NCBI GenBank assembly: GCA_965205385.1
Contig: CBDBGS010000008.1
Coordinates: 1-64,000, forward strand
Length of the DNA stretch: 64,000 bases
Reading direction: 5' to 3'
Source: CATOSP01 sp965205385
GTDB taxonomy: Bacteria > Chloroflexota > Dehalococcoidia > Lucifugimonadales > UBA3495
Shown here: in pieces, positions 28,001 through 37,817 of the stretch
Position numbering within the stretch: the first letter of the stretch is position 1
How the letters are laid out: each line of letters starts with the position of its first letter
Program-made: the position numbers and the translations under genes
The notes under the pieces: model-generated
Told to the model about the DNA's origin: nothing
Seen by the model: only the letters and a program-made list of their open reading frames with translations
Database searches by the model: none

Positions 28001-28100
28001 AGAATAGGTTGCATCAAGACCTTCCTGCCTGCCATCTGCTGCCCCACCCGTCTGCAGGGCATTTCCCTCAACAATTGGCACGGACATTTATGCTGGCCAC

Positions 28101-29663
28101 TTAGGAGTTTGTCTCATAGACCGGTGGGCGAGCTGACTAACACAGGTGTGGGAACGATGCGCCTCAACAGAGCTCGGCCCATCCAGTTCCACCGGCCGCT
28201 TGTCGGCCCCCAGAAAGGTCGTCTGCCTCTCTTAGTTCCGTGGGGCCTGGGCCCAGCCCCAAGGGGCTTGGCCACTGCGCCATAGCTTGCCAAGTTCATG
28301 GGTCATCCCTGCCAGGGACCACTCACTCTGTGCAGCGCCCAACCCCCGTCTCATAAACCGTCGGAACCCCTGTCCTTCCTTGACCTGTCCGAACACCGGC
28401 TCCACCAGTACACCCCGCTTCTTGTACAGAGCTCGGCCTCGCTTTGTCAGCAGCTTGCGCTCCATCCTGTCCCTCGGGCTCAGTCCTTTTGGTATACGCC
28501 CTCGGGGACACCCCTTCTCCCGTAGCATCTTCCGCTGTTTCCAATCCTTGGTGGTGGCAATAAGAAGCTCAGGCATCTCCGGCCAGGAGCAAGCCCTGAT
28601 GTTGGCCTCACTCCAGTACCCGGCATCGGCCAAGCCCGCTTTTGGCCGGTCCTCTATGCCGGCTGCCTTCAGAGTATGCGCCATGGTTTCAGCATCGGCT
28701 CCAGTTGCTGCACATCATTGGCCTCTTGGGTCACTCCAAGCTACTATGATCTGCCCCTCGCTCACCACCGCCTGGGCATTGTAGCCCTGCACGTACCCTT
28801 GCCTGGTCTTCATGATGCGGCTGTCCGGGTCGGTGGTATTAGCCTTCGCCTCTTCGGTAGGAAGTGGCTCTACCACCTTGGGCTTTCGCCCCCGCTTCTT
28901 TTTGCCTGTGGCCACTTCTTCTGCAGGCCTTTGCTCCACGTGCTCCTGGACAGCCCTGGCTGCTGCTTCAACCTCCCGCTGCAGACGTTCCCTGGCTTCC
29001 TTCAGGCGCTTGAGCCGCTCCGTCCGCCCCCCCAGCCCTTCCGGTAGCTCATCCCCTCGCCGGTCGGGACCGTAATGGGCACTTCAGCATCCGCTGCCTT
29101 GGCCTCTGCCAACCGCTGTCAATCTAGGTGGCTCCGGTTGGCGGCCAGCGCCGCGTTGGGCCACCTTCGTCCCATCAAGAGCCACTACCCCCAGCTTCAC
29201 CAGACCCGCTTCATGGCATAGCCTCAGTACCTTACAGCATCTCGAGCGCCTGCTCGCGCTCCGCCCTCGACAGAACGGAAGTCTGGCTGCTGGTTGGCCG
29301 CCACCAGGAAACCTACATCTTCCTCGAGAGCACGGGCTATGCGCCTGGAACTGCGTAGACCCAGGCAGTAGGCGTACAACAGGATGGCCACCATCGTTCC
29401 CGGATCGTAGGCCGCTGCACCCCAGCCATCACTTCGGTAGGCTGCATAGAACTCCCTCAGATCCATCTGGCCTACTGCATCCACAATGAACCAGGCCAGG
29501 TGACCCTCGCTCAACCAATCCCTCATGGACGGCGGCATCAGTAGCTCTGGTCTCGCTCGCAGCGCAAAAGGTTATAAGCCATAGTATCGTGCCTGCCAGT
29601 TGTTTCTATCAGCTTACTGCTTCACCAACCCCCCGGGAAGAGGGTTTATGGGACACGCTCTTA
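28101..29663 (-). mobile_element. IS1182-family relic with broken transposase
   Basis: Imperfect inverted repeats (ttaggagtttgtctcatag at left; taagagcgtgtcccata at right in reverse) bound about 1.56 kb. The minus strand encodes IS1182/DUF772 pieces: MRDWLSEGHLAWFIVDAV, GWGAAAYDPGTMVAILLYAY and SSRRIARALEEDV at the N-terminus, then RGLADAGYWSE-like, KGCPRGRIPKGLSPRDRM and GVLVEPVFGQVKEGQGFRRF at the C-terminus. Several frameshifts separate them. Not active. Confidence 0.75.
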
Positions 29664-29696
29664 GCTCGGACTTTTTCGCTGGACATGAACACACTA

Positions 29697-29753
29697 GGTG
29701 GTACAGTTTTACTCCGCCCCAGTGGCCCAACATGCCTCCGCCATTGACAGTCA
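29697..29753. repeat. Solo IS21 end-like sequence
   Basis: gtggtacagttttactccg and the following ccccagtgg and ccgccattgaca blocks match the IS21 right end at 11500-11553 and the relic at 12770-12825. No transposase gene is attached. Confidence 0.6.
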
Positions 29754-30641
29754 CGGGCTCGGGCCTGGGGTTGGCCATCTGCAGGGGGATCGTGGAGGCC
29801 CATGGGAGCCCGGATCCGTGCCGAAAGCGCGGGTACGGGCCTGGGCGCCCGGTTCACGTTCACTCTCCCAGTGGCCGATGGGTCCGGGGGAATCCCCCGG
29901 ACCGGGTCAGCTTGGACCCTCTCCCCTTCCCGCGGAGAGAACCGGACCCGCGTTCTCGTCGTGGATGATGATCCTCAAACTCTGAGGTACGTCCGGGATG
30001 CTCTCTCCAGCGCGGGATACGCCTGCACTGTGACCGGAGACCCGGAGCAGGTGGGAAGCCTCTTGGAGAGAGAGAAGCCCCACCTGGTCCTGTTGGACCT
30101 GCTGCTGCCGGGGACCGACGGAATCGGGTTGATGGAGAGGCTCCCCAGGCTCTCCCGGGTGCCGGTGATCTTCCTGTCCGCCTACGGCCGGGACCAGATC
30201 ATCGCTCAGGCCCTCGAAGCAGGGGCCGACGACTACATCGTCAAACCCTTCTCGCCCACGGAACTGGTGGCCAGGATTCAGACGGTCCTGCGCCGGCGGG
30301 CTGTTCCGGCAACTGCCGAGCCTGCTGAACCCTTTATATCGGGGGAATTGACGATCGACTACGGGGAACGCAGGGTTTCACTGTCGGGCCGGAGCATCCC
30401 CCTGACCGATAAGGAGTACCGGCTGCTCTGCGAGCTTTCGGTCAACGCCGGCCGCGTCGTGCCCCATGATCACCTGCTGCAGGCGTTGTGGGGCCCCGGA
30501 CACCCCGGGCATCCGGGGCCGGTGCGAACCGTGGTGAAGAACCTCCGCCGCAAGCTTGGCGAAGGCGCGCACAACCCCACCCACATCCTCAACGAGCCCC
30601 GCATCGGCTACCGCATGCCGCGGGCTGGAACCGCCGTATAG
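29754..30641 (+). CDS. Response regulator (receiver plus OmpR-type wHTH) joined to a histidine-kinase remnant
   Basis: The open frame 29802-30641 carries the end of a HATPase domain (RIRAESAGTGLGARFTFTLP), a linker, a receiver (VLVVDDDPQTLRYV, phosphoacceptor Asp in LVLLDLLLPG, Lys in YIVKPFS) and a winged helix (LTDKEYRLLCELSVNAGRVV, ending RIGYRMPRA). Upstream, 29754-29801 encodes GSGLGLAICRGIVEAHG of the kinase G2 box in a different frame. The original was a kinase-regulator fusion or very tight pair; the kinase is lost, cut by IS21 end-like DNA. Whether the regulator part is still made is uncertain, since no good ribosome site is present. Confidence 0.75.
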   Translation, partial: RARAWGWPSAGGSWRPMGARIRAESAGTGLGARFTFTLPVADGSGGIPRTGSAWTLSPSRGENRTRVLVVDDDPQTLRYVRDALSSAGYACTVTGDPEQVGSLLEREKPHLVLLDLLLPGTDGIGLMERLPRLSRVPVIFLSAYGRDQIIAQALEAGADDYIVKPFSPTELVARIQTVLRRRAVPATAEPAEPFISGELTIDYGERRVSLSGRSIPLTDKEYRLLCELSVNAGRVVPHDHLLQALWGPGHPGHPGPVRTVVKNLRRKLGEGAHNPTHILNEPRIGYRMPRAGTAV

Positions 30642-30877
30642 CGGACCGCATGCCGCGGGCGTGGCCCCCCTCTGGTGTCCGCTCCGGCTCCTCGCCGGGC
30701 CGCGCCAGCAACCAGGGCGTCCGTGGCGCGCCGGGTGACTCCCCAGGCCTTCTTGGCCTGGATTCGGTCTGTTCCAGTCGTTATGTCGTCATGCTACGCA
30801 AAGTCCGCATCGCTCTGTCCAGAATGGCCTGTTTGGGGACGTTCCGGGAGTTATGCCCCCCGAGGCATCCTGGACGG

Positions 30878-31700
30878 CTATCCGGTCCCCCAGAACTTCC
30901 ACCAGGGGCGTTGGGTTCCTGCCGGCAGCGCTTCTTCCCGGGACTCCAGGTACCGGCGGAAACTTTCCTCTTCCCAGAAGTGGTTGTCGACACGGTCCAG
31001 CCCATTCCAGAGTGCATCGAGGGCGGCGGAGTCCAGGCCCAGATCCGCGACCTGGAAGGGCTCCCTGCTGGCCATCGCCTGGTCCCGCAGCTGTCCGGTC
31101 ACCAGGCGGGCCCGGTAGAGGTCCCTCCGGTAGGCCGCCGGCGTCCACTCCGGACCTGGGACCAGGGTTGCCATATCATGGGTCATGTGCAACTCCTGCA
31201 GCCTCTCCACCCAGGTATGGCGGCCGCCGACCAGCTCGACGTGCCCCTCGGTCTCCGTTAGCGATTGGTCCCGACAACATCCATTATGTGAGCCTATGTG
31301 GCCGTCCAGCAGGTGAAGGATTCCCAAGTGAATCCACACCGGCAGGGAGAGCATTGCCAGGACCCCGGCTATCGCGAACGAGGTGGGGAGCACCTCCCCG
31401 GGTCCGGGTGGGCAGGATGCCCTCCGCCGCGTACAGGACCAGCCCCAACGACGGAATCACCGCAACCGCCGGGATCGCCCACGCGGATATCCTTCGCCAG
31501 AGCAACCAGGTTGCGAGGGCAACCGGCAGCGACCCCAGCCAGATTGTCAGCGCCGGGAGAACCCCATAGAGCAGCGCGGGTTCGAGCACTCCGCCAGCGT
31601 AGGAGTTGGATAACCTGGTGGACTGCACGAGAAGCCAAAGGCCGGGTCCCAGCAGGGAGACCGGAAGAATCGCCAAGGTGGGGCGGAGCAGACGCGGCAT
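30878..31700 (-). pseudogene. Multi-pass membrane protein, frameshifted
   Basis: ATG 31700 directly follows the stop of the upstream small gene. The first frame has four hydrophobic segments (LAILPVSLLGPGLWLLV, LYGVLPALTIWLGSL, VALATWLLW and AIPAVAVIPSLGLVLYAA). Near 31390-31400 the frame shifts and continues with AIAGVLAMLSLPVWIHLGI, a soluble helical tail and the end QRPWWKFWGTG. No family is recognised. It forms a two-gene operon with the 67-aa protein. Confidence 0.55.
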
Positions 31701-31904
31701 TCAGGTTCTAGCCGGGCAACGCACACTTAATTCGCCGGTGCAAGGTATGCTCCGTACTTTCTCCTTGACGGCCGGCACCAGCTCCTCGCGGACCTTTTCC
31801 TTCGCCTGGAGGACGTGGGCCGGGGCACGCCCGGACGCCTGGTCGGCATGGGCGACCTTGGCCACGTTGATCCGGAGCTCCTTCAGCATTTCAGTTTCAG
31901 TCAT
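31701..31904 (-). CDS. Small hypothetical protein (67 aa)
   Basis: ATG 31904 has ggaggc at good distance. The protein is helical and charged (MTETEMLKELRINVAKVAHA, then AKEKVREELVPAVKEKV). The stop TGA is followed at once by the ATG of the membrane protein gene, so the two are co-translated. No known family. Confidence 0.5.
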   Translation of the reverse strand: MTETEMLKELRINVAKVAHADQASGRAPAHVLQAKEKVREELVPAVKEKVRSIPCTGELSVRCPART

Positions 31905-31967
31905 CGATGCCTCCTGGTTGACGTACTCGGGGTTGTCCGAAGCGTCACCCGCCTGGCGGAGGGTCTC

Positions 31968-31995
31968 CCAGGACCAGGACCAGGACCAGGACCAG
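31968..31995. repeat. Hexanucleotide tandem repeat (CCAGGA)
   Basis: About 4.7 units of ccagga lie 30 bases upstream of the gene at 32026 and could vary in length by slippage. Confidence 0.8.
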
Positions 31996-32025
31996 CTTCG
32001 GGAATTCCTCTACTTTGAAGAAGCG

Positions 32026-32529
32026 ATGACGAAACCAGACCCGGCGAAGTATACGGCGACATGGAACAACACGCCCGCCCGGGGAACCAGGAAGGCTAGC
32101 AAGAGCCTTTGGATATTTGACAAACAGATCGGCGCTAAACGCTACTCGGTCACAACCAGTGCCGGAATCAAGATTCAGCCGTATTTTGACGTTCCCCCTC
32201 CCGGAGACCCGAATCTCCTTTACTTCAGAGTACAAAGCGAGCCTTTGGATGACGATACGGTTGTTCTATGGGTATCCGCTGCAACCGCCGAGCGACTGAA
32301 AGAGCTTCTTGGGTCTACGGATCGACAGGTGGTGAGCGATGCAGTTTCAAGGGCGTCCAGGTCCAGTGTCCCAGATACCCAGGCCGATACCGCTGATGCC
32401 AGTTTAGCTGTTCCCATTCAGGTTTCGAAGGAAGCCTTTGACATTCTGATTGAGCATTGGGAGACTGTAAACGACGATCGCCGTATCCAGCAACTCATCG
32501 AGGTGCTGAGTTCCGACCCTGTGGCGTGA
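32026..32529 (+). CDS. Hypothetical protein (167 aa)
   Basis: I chose ATG 32026 (MTKPDPAKYTATW) because the frame upstream of it encodes the hexamer repeat. The N-terminal half is beta-rich (KSLWIFDKQIGAKRYSVT); the C-terminal half is helical and ends VNDDRRIQQLIEVLSS. No motif I can name. Base composition is lower in GC than the neighbouring IS, suggesting a genuine host or accessory gene. Confidence 0.5.
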   Translation: MTKPDPAKYTATWNNTPARGTRKASKSLWIFDKQIGAKRYSVTTSAGIKIQPYFDVPPPGDPNLLYFRVQSEPLDDDTVVLWVSAATAERLKELLGSTDRQVVSDAVSRASRSSVPDTQADTADASLAVPIQVSKEAFDILIEHWETVNDDRRIQQLIEVLSSDPVA

Positions 32530-32803
32530 CCTGGCTTCTGATCCAACAGACGCCCCAAATCCCATTTCGCGGCCTGAGGCGTCGATTCTGTCTGTTGAGG
32601 TCCAATTTTCCGGCCTGGCTTGACGGTAGAGAGTACCCGACTCGTAGCCATGTCAAGGGCGGCGACAACGCATACCGCTATGGCGACGGGATCATGTACA
32701 ACCCGCCTGGAGAGAGAGGGTCGCATAGCACGTGGAGAGGCAATTGCTCAAGGAGTGGGAGGGAAACAGCGTCAGCAAAACCTACGAGACGCCCGTTTGT
32801 TCC
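32530..32803. other. Non-coding; IS21 end-like fragment
   Basis: No convincing gene. Bases 32650-32700 (gtcaagggcggcgacaac, then gcataccgc) resemble the IS21 left end at 8883, and a second piece (catgtcaagggcgg) occurs at 32812. These are probably scars of IS21 ends. Confidence 0.45.
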
Positions 32804-32833
32804 TTGGGCGACATGTCAAGGGCGGTTTATAAT
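32804..32833 (+). promoter_or_regulatory. Putative sigma-70-type promoter of GMC oxidoreductase gene
   Basis: TTGGGC at 32804-32809 and a perfect TATAAT at 32828-32833 are spaced by 18 bases, 90 bases before the ATG at 32923. The spacer contains IS21 end-like sequence, so the promoter may have been created by an insertion scar. Confidence 0.4.
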
Positions 32834-32922
32834 TGGAGAAACCCCAGAACGTCCTATCCTCAGCGGAATCAGTTAAAACTGGGAAATCCTATGTTAGAAG
32901 ACGAAGCATTTAAGGAGGGCCC

Positions 32923-34497
32923 ATGAAATATGACGTTGTTATCGTCGGTGGGGGAGCGGCTGGATCGGTGTTGGCCAGCAGATTGGCTGAAAACGCGAAT
33001 ACCTCCGTTCTGTTGCTGGAAGCCGGGCCAGATTACCCTGATCCAGCCTATCTTCCGGACGAGATAAAGTTCGGCCACACAAGTTTTGCAGAATCCCCAG
33101 ACTCGGAACATAACTGGGCCCTGCGGGGAACGATCACCGAGGAGCAAGGGGAGATCCACGTAGCGCAGGGCAAGGTGATCGGAGGAGGGTCGTCCATCAA
33201 CGGTCAGGCAATGCAAAGGGGGTTACCTGAGGATTTCGACTCCTGGTCTGGTATGGGCAACGATGAATGGTCTTATGACAAGGTACTGCCTTACTTTAGA
33301 AAATCTGAGCACGATCTCGACATTCGGGATGATTTTCATGGAACCGACGGACCGATGCCAGTAAGGCGTCGTCAATCCGGGCCCTGGACAGACATCCAAA
33401 AGGCCTTCCACGCAGCCTGTTTGGAGGCGGGTTATGGGGCAGTCGAAGATACCAATGGCCCGAACCCCTCGGGCGTTGGCGTGTGGCCCTCGAACAACCT
33501 GGACGGCTGGAGGATGAGCGCTGCTATCACTCACCTAAATCCCATGCGCCATCGTCTTAACCTTACGGTGAGGGGAAGGGTTTTAGTCAGGAAGGTATTG
33601 ATCAAGGATCTAAAGGCCGTCGGTGTGGAAGTAGAAAGCGGAGGCGAGATTTTCAACGTTGAAGCAGACCGGGTTGTGTTGAGCGCTGGGGCTATCAAGT
33701 CGCCCCACCTGCTCATGCTATCGGGAATCGGCCCCAATGACCAACTTCATCAATTTGGGATACCTCTCGTTCATGAGCTTCCCGGAGTGGGACAGAACCT
33801 ATTTAACCACCTGAGCGCCCAGATTACCTTTAAAGTCAAAGACGGAATGACCCTGGCTGCTGATGCCGATGCGGCGCGCTTTTGTTTACACTACACCTCC
33901 CACGGGTCCAGCGAAGCCAATGATATGTTGCTGAGGACCACCCCAATGGTTGACGAACGGCCGGAGCGCGTCCCCGGTTTCCGGACCAAGTACCTGAACG
34001 GTGAAGTTCCCCCGGACCGGGTGGCGCGAATCTCGTGCACGCTCGGGCTACCCGACGGCTCAGGATACGTCAGGCTTGCGTCTGCCGATCCCTCAGTGCA
34101 GCCGGCCTTTAACTACCGCTATCTTCAGCATCCAAACGACATTCGTCGGGTGCGGGAAGGCGTGCGAATGGCGATTAGATTCCTTGCATCCAATGCGTAT
34201 AAAGACGTGGCCGATTACCGGCTCCACCCAACGGATGACATTCTGGCCGACGACGACGCTTTGGACCTCTATATACGCCAAACCGTTGGAACAGCCAGGC
34301 ATGTGTCCGGCACATGCAAGATGGGCCCGGATTCAGACCCAATGGCGGTTGTTGATCAATACTGCAGCGTCAAGGGAGTAAAGGGGTTGTCGGTGGTCGA
34401 TGCGTCGGTGATGCCACGGGTTACAAGGTCAGGTGGTAGCCATGCAACGGTTGTCATGATAGGGGAACGTGCCGTCGACTGGATTGCGTCGGCTTAA
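32923..34497 (+). CDS. GMC-family FAD-dependent oxidoreductase (choline dehydrogenase-like)
   Basis: 524 aa, ATG 32923 with taaggagggc upstream. FAD-binding Rossmann motif YDVVIVGGGAAGSVLASRLAE, then LLLEAGPDYP; GMC signature 1 GKVIGGGSSINGQAM; signature 2 SAGAIKSPHLLMLSGIGP; C-terminal active-site region GTARHVSGTCKMG with the catalytic His, and SVVDASVMPRVTRSGGSHATVVMIGERA with the second His position. Length and order are normal. It would oxidise an alcohol with FAD; the substrate (choline, glucose or another alcohol) cannot be told. It is the best-preserved metabolic gene in the window. Confidence 0.9.
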   Translation: MKYDVVIVGGGAAGSVLASRLAENANTSVLLLEAGPDYPDPAYLPDEIKFGHTSFAESPDSEHNWALRGTITEEQGEIHVAQGKVIGGGSSINGQAMQRGLPEDFDSWSGMGNDEWSYDKVLPYFRKSEHDLDIRDDFHGTDGPMPVRRRQSGPWTDIQKAFHAACLEAGYGAVEDTNGPNPSGVGVWPSNNLDGWRMSAAITHLNPMRHRLNLTVRGRVLVRKVLIKDLKAVGVEVESGGEIFNVEADRVVLSAGAIKSPHLLMLSGIGPNDQLHQFGIPLVHELPGVGQNLFNHLSAQITFKVKDGMTLAADADAARFCLHYTSHGSSEANDMLLRTTPMVDERPERVPGFRTKYLNGEVPPDRVARISCTLGLPDGSGYVRLASADPSVQPAFNYRYLQHPNDIRRVREGVRMAIRFLASNAYKDVADYRLHPTDDILADDDALDLYIRQTVGTARHVSGTCKMGPDSDPMAVVDQYCSVKGVKGLSVVDASVMPRVTRSGGSHATVVMIGERAVDWIASA

Positions 34498-34848
34498 CCC
34501 CGCCTTACCGCTTTCTGAAATCTACGGTCTAAGACGGAGGGTTCGTAACGACTGCTTCATCATGTTAAGCTTGGCCGTCACTTCCCAGATAGTCGGCCAT
34601 GGCAAGAGCGCCGGGAATCGAGTCACTGGGATGACCACCCACACCAATTTCGTTATAGTCCAGATACCGCACCATCACTGAATTGGCAAAACCAGCCATA
34701 TCCGGTGAGCTGTTATCCTTGGCGCCCAATATGCGGAATTGCCAAGTGCTCGTGACGGTTCTGGCCAGCTGAGTAGCAATCTTAGCTGGCTAGGACAGGT
34801 AGCCCCCCATAGCACAAGCTACTGTGGTGTAACTGAAGTTAGTAGTAA
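34498..34848. other. No gene seen
   Basis: Open frames are short and without motifs. A weak inverted pair (tggccagctga and ttagctggcta) lies near 34762-34790. The region ends at the left end of an IS630 element. Confidence 0.4.
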
Positions 34849-35979
34849 TAGTGTTCGCAATGAGGCATCCTTTCGATCACCGGCTCAGGAGAGGGATGAT
34901 CATGGCGACCGGAAGGCCAATGGCGCCGCTGATATTGGACGACACCGAAAGGGAAACGCTGGAACGGTGGGTTCGCCGCCCCAAGACGGCCCAGGGCCTG
35001 GCGCTGCGGGCCAGAATGATTCTGGCCTGCGCCGAAGGCCGCAGCAACATCGCAGTGGCTGCCGACTTGGAGGTGTCCGACGAAACCGTGGGGAAGTGGC
35101 GTTCCCGGTTCTTGGAACGGCGATTGGACGGCCTGTCGGACGAGCCCCGCAGCGGCCGGCCGCGAGCGGTTACTGATGAAGACGTGGAACGGGTGATTAC
35201 GCTGACGCTGGAGTCCACACCCAAGGACGCCACGCACTGGAGCACCCGGTCCATGGCCCAGCGTTCCGGTCTGAGCCACACCACGGTCAGCCGCATCTGG
35301 CGCGCCTTCGCACTGCAACCTCACCGCACCGAAACCTTCAAGCTGCCGGCGGACCCCTTCTTCATCGAAAAGGTTCGGGACATTGTGGGACTCTACCTTG
35401 ATCCGCCGGACCGGGCGTTGGTCTTGTGCGTGGACGAGAAGTCCCAGATTCAGGTCCTGGACCGCACCAGGCCGCTGTTGCCCCTGCGCCCGGGCCAGGT
35501 GGAGCGGCGCACCCATGATTACTGCGCCACGGCGCCACGTCCCTCTTCGCCGCTTTGGACGCCAGGACCGGCAAGGTGATTGGCCAGTGCCACCGGGCCG
35601 TGGAGTTCCGCAAGTTCCTCGATGCCATCGAGTCCGAGGTGCCCGCCGGGTTGGACGTGCACCTGATTGCGGACAACTACGCCACCCACAAGACGGCGCT
35701 GATCCGGAACTGGTTCGCCAAACGGCCCCGCTTCCATATCCACTTCACGCCCACCAGCGCCTCCTGGCTGAACCTGGTAGAGCGCTGGTTTGGGCTGCTC
35801 ACCGAAAAGCAGTTGCGCCGTGAAGTGCATCAGAGCAGCGGCGAACTGGAGGCTGCCATCTACCGCTACCTGGACGTCACCAACGAAAACCCCAAGCCCT
35901 TTGTCTGGACCAAGACCGCTGACCAAATCCTTGCCAGCGTGGCCCGCTTTTGCCGACGCACTTTAGATACAGGACACTA
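34849..35979 (+). mobile_element. IS630-family element, lineage 2
   Basis: About 1.13 kb bounded by TAGTGTTC and GGACACTA with TA edges. It carries one transposase, frameshifted. The right end is abutted by an IS701 element whose left target half-site overlaps the final TA. Confidence 0.65.
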
Positions 35980-35980
35980 A
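34896..35980 (+). pseudogene. IS630-family transposase (lineage 2), frameshifted
   Basis: From ATG 34896 after aggagaggg. The N-terminal HTH region (SNIAVAADLEVSDETVGKWRSR) and second HTH (RSGLSHTTVSRIWRAF) lead into the DDE domain, with ALVLCVDEKSQIQVLDRT (first Asp). The frame changes near 35518-35525 (HDY codons), and the remainder gives ALDARTGKVIGQC, LIADNYATHKT (second Asp) and SWLNLVERWFGLLT (Glu) up to 35980. No homopolymer is present at the break, so an ordinary one-base loss is likely. Confidence 0.8.
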
Positions 35981-37432
35981 TACTACAACGACGGCTTTAG
36001 GGTGGTGTCTCCAGCCTGCCTTGATTGCGGGCGGCGCGACGTCTTTCGTGGGAGTAGCTTGCCCTCTGATTGCGTAGTTGAGACTCCTTCAGCCAGAGCA
36101 GCAACTCCTGGGGCCCGAACCGCTCCCGGGGCAGCATCTCACGCACCACTCTGTAGACTTGGGGACGGGTGATCCGGGGCATCTTTTTCCCCCCAATCCT
36201 GCTGCAAGCCCAGCAGGAACGCTCCGCCCAGCAGGCACATGGCTATGTGGTGATGCCAGCCAGCCCAACTCCGGGTCTCGTATTCGTCCAGCCCCACGTC
36301 ACCCTTTTCCGTCTCGAACTCCGATTCAATGGGCCACCTGGAACCGCCCACGCAGGCCAGAGTCTCCAGGGGAGTATCCTCCGGGGCGTTGGACAGGTAG
36401 TAGCGGGGCTCGCTGCCGTCCAGGTTCCGGCACCAGACCGCCCATACTTCCTCGCCAGGCTTGCGCTTCCGGGTAACCCGCACCCGCTGGGCGCTGAAGC
36501 TGTAGGTGCGAGGCCCCTGGCTTCCCTCGGCCACCGTTATCTCCCGCCAGACCGCATCAGGCAACTCATCGCTGCGCTGCTCCAGGGTGCGCCGCTGCCC
36601 GTCCCTGAGCCTGGGCTTTCGGGGACGCCCGAACCCCTGATATTCCTGACTGGTCCAAGCCAACTCCAAGGGCCACACCGTGGTGCTGCCCGGAACGTCC
36701 AGCACGTAGCGCATCCCCAGGGCCGCCAGCCCCTCCCGGAAGGACGGCGACATCCCGAAGGCGTCGTCTCCGGCCACCCACTCGGCCCTGAGATGGCCCA
36801 GCTCCAAGGCCCGCTCCAACAGTTCCAAGGCCAACTCCGTCTTCGACCGGTAGCTCCGCCGCTCCTCCGGCACACCCGCCGCCGCACAGCGGCCCGGGTC
36901 CGAAGTCCAACTCTCGGGCAGATACAGCCCTTTGTCCACCAACAACCGGCCCAGCGGGCTGACGTAGGCCAGGAACATCCCCGCCTGGCAGTTGGCCACC
37001 TTGCCCAGCCGGCCGCAATACTGCCGGGCCACCCCCACGGACTTCCTCCCCTGCTTGGGAAAGTCGCTGCTGTCGAACACCCACACCGCCTCGGAGTGCC
37101 CTAGCCTGGGGGCCAAGTATTCCTGCAACCGCCCTATCACTGTGTCATCGGACCACCGGGCCTCGGTGAGAAAGCGCTGCATCGACCGGGCAGAGATGCC
37201 CACCGATTCCGAAAGATTTTCGGCGTTGCGCCGCTCCCCAGCCTGCACCAGCAGGGCCAGAAGGTAGTTCCGGCTTTGCTCCCGCCACTGCTTACGGCCG
37301 AAGGAGGCCACAAAGAAGGCGTGAAATTGCTGAAACCTGTCGTACACTCGTTCGAAGCTCTCCGCATCCATCACCCAAACCGCCCATCATCATCTGTCCA
37401 CCTATCCTACCAGATAACTCGTCGTTGTAGTA
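35981..37432 (-). mobile_element. IS701-family element B
   Basis: Ends TACTACAACGACGG and CGTCGTTGTAGTA bound 1452 bp. The left flank is CTAA and the right flank CTAG; both fit YTAR but they are not identical, so a point change or recombination has occurred since insertion. Confidence 0.8.
35997..37374 (-). CDS. IS701-family transposase (two overlapping frames)
   Basis: The main frame (36139-37374, 411 aa) starts MMDAESFERVYDRFQ and has AVWVFDSSDFPKQGRKSVG (first Asp), AEWVAGDDAFGM (second Asp) and WPIESEFETEKGDVGLDEYE (Glu). After LLGLQQDWGEK it leaves the family sequence, while the +1 frame continues MPRITRPQVYRVVREMLPRE to 35997, the usual IS701 C-terminus. The switch is at GGGGGGAAAAAG near 36183-36194. 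The element at 58643 has the same switch. Either +1 frameshifting or a separate start at ATG 36182 supplies the tail. Confidence 0.75.
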
Positions 37433-37436
37433 CTAG

Positions 37437-37643
37437 GGGCCCACAGTCCTCCAGGTTCCAGCCGGCCCGGCGCCCCAGGCGCTGCGTGCATCCTCTGAGA
37501 AAGCCCAGGCTGTATCCCCGGTCAAAGGCCCGGACCAGAATCCGTTTCCACCACCACCGGGCCAGCCGGGCCAGGCCCGCCAACGCGCAGATGATGACGA
37601 CAGCCAGAATGATGTCCCCATCCTCATGACGTTGCCACTTCAT
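37437..37643 (-). pseudogene. Small membrane protein cut by IS701 element B
   Basis: From ATG 37643 the frame gives MKWQRHEDGD, a membrane helix (IILAVVIICALAGLARLA) and a basic tail. At 37437 the host sequence ends and the last codons come from the IS end. About 69 residues remain. The missing 3' part is not found on the other side of the IS. Confidence 0.5.
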
Positions 37644-37817
37644 GGCGGCATTGTGTCGGCGAGCCCCGGAGGTGACGTCCGGGGCGTCTCCATGAGGTCT
37701 CCACCCCGGTTTCTTCACTCCCGTGAGAGCCAGGGCGGGCGTCCAGTAACTGCCGCCACGGGTCCCTCTGAGTTGACGCAGGCGAGGGGCCGGCCGGTTG
37801 CTTCCGGGCCCGCCGGC

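Noticed and set aside
31968..31995. CRISPR-like or satellite array
   Set aside because: It is a single short hexamer run with no spacers. No CRISPR array was seen anywhere in the window.
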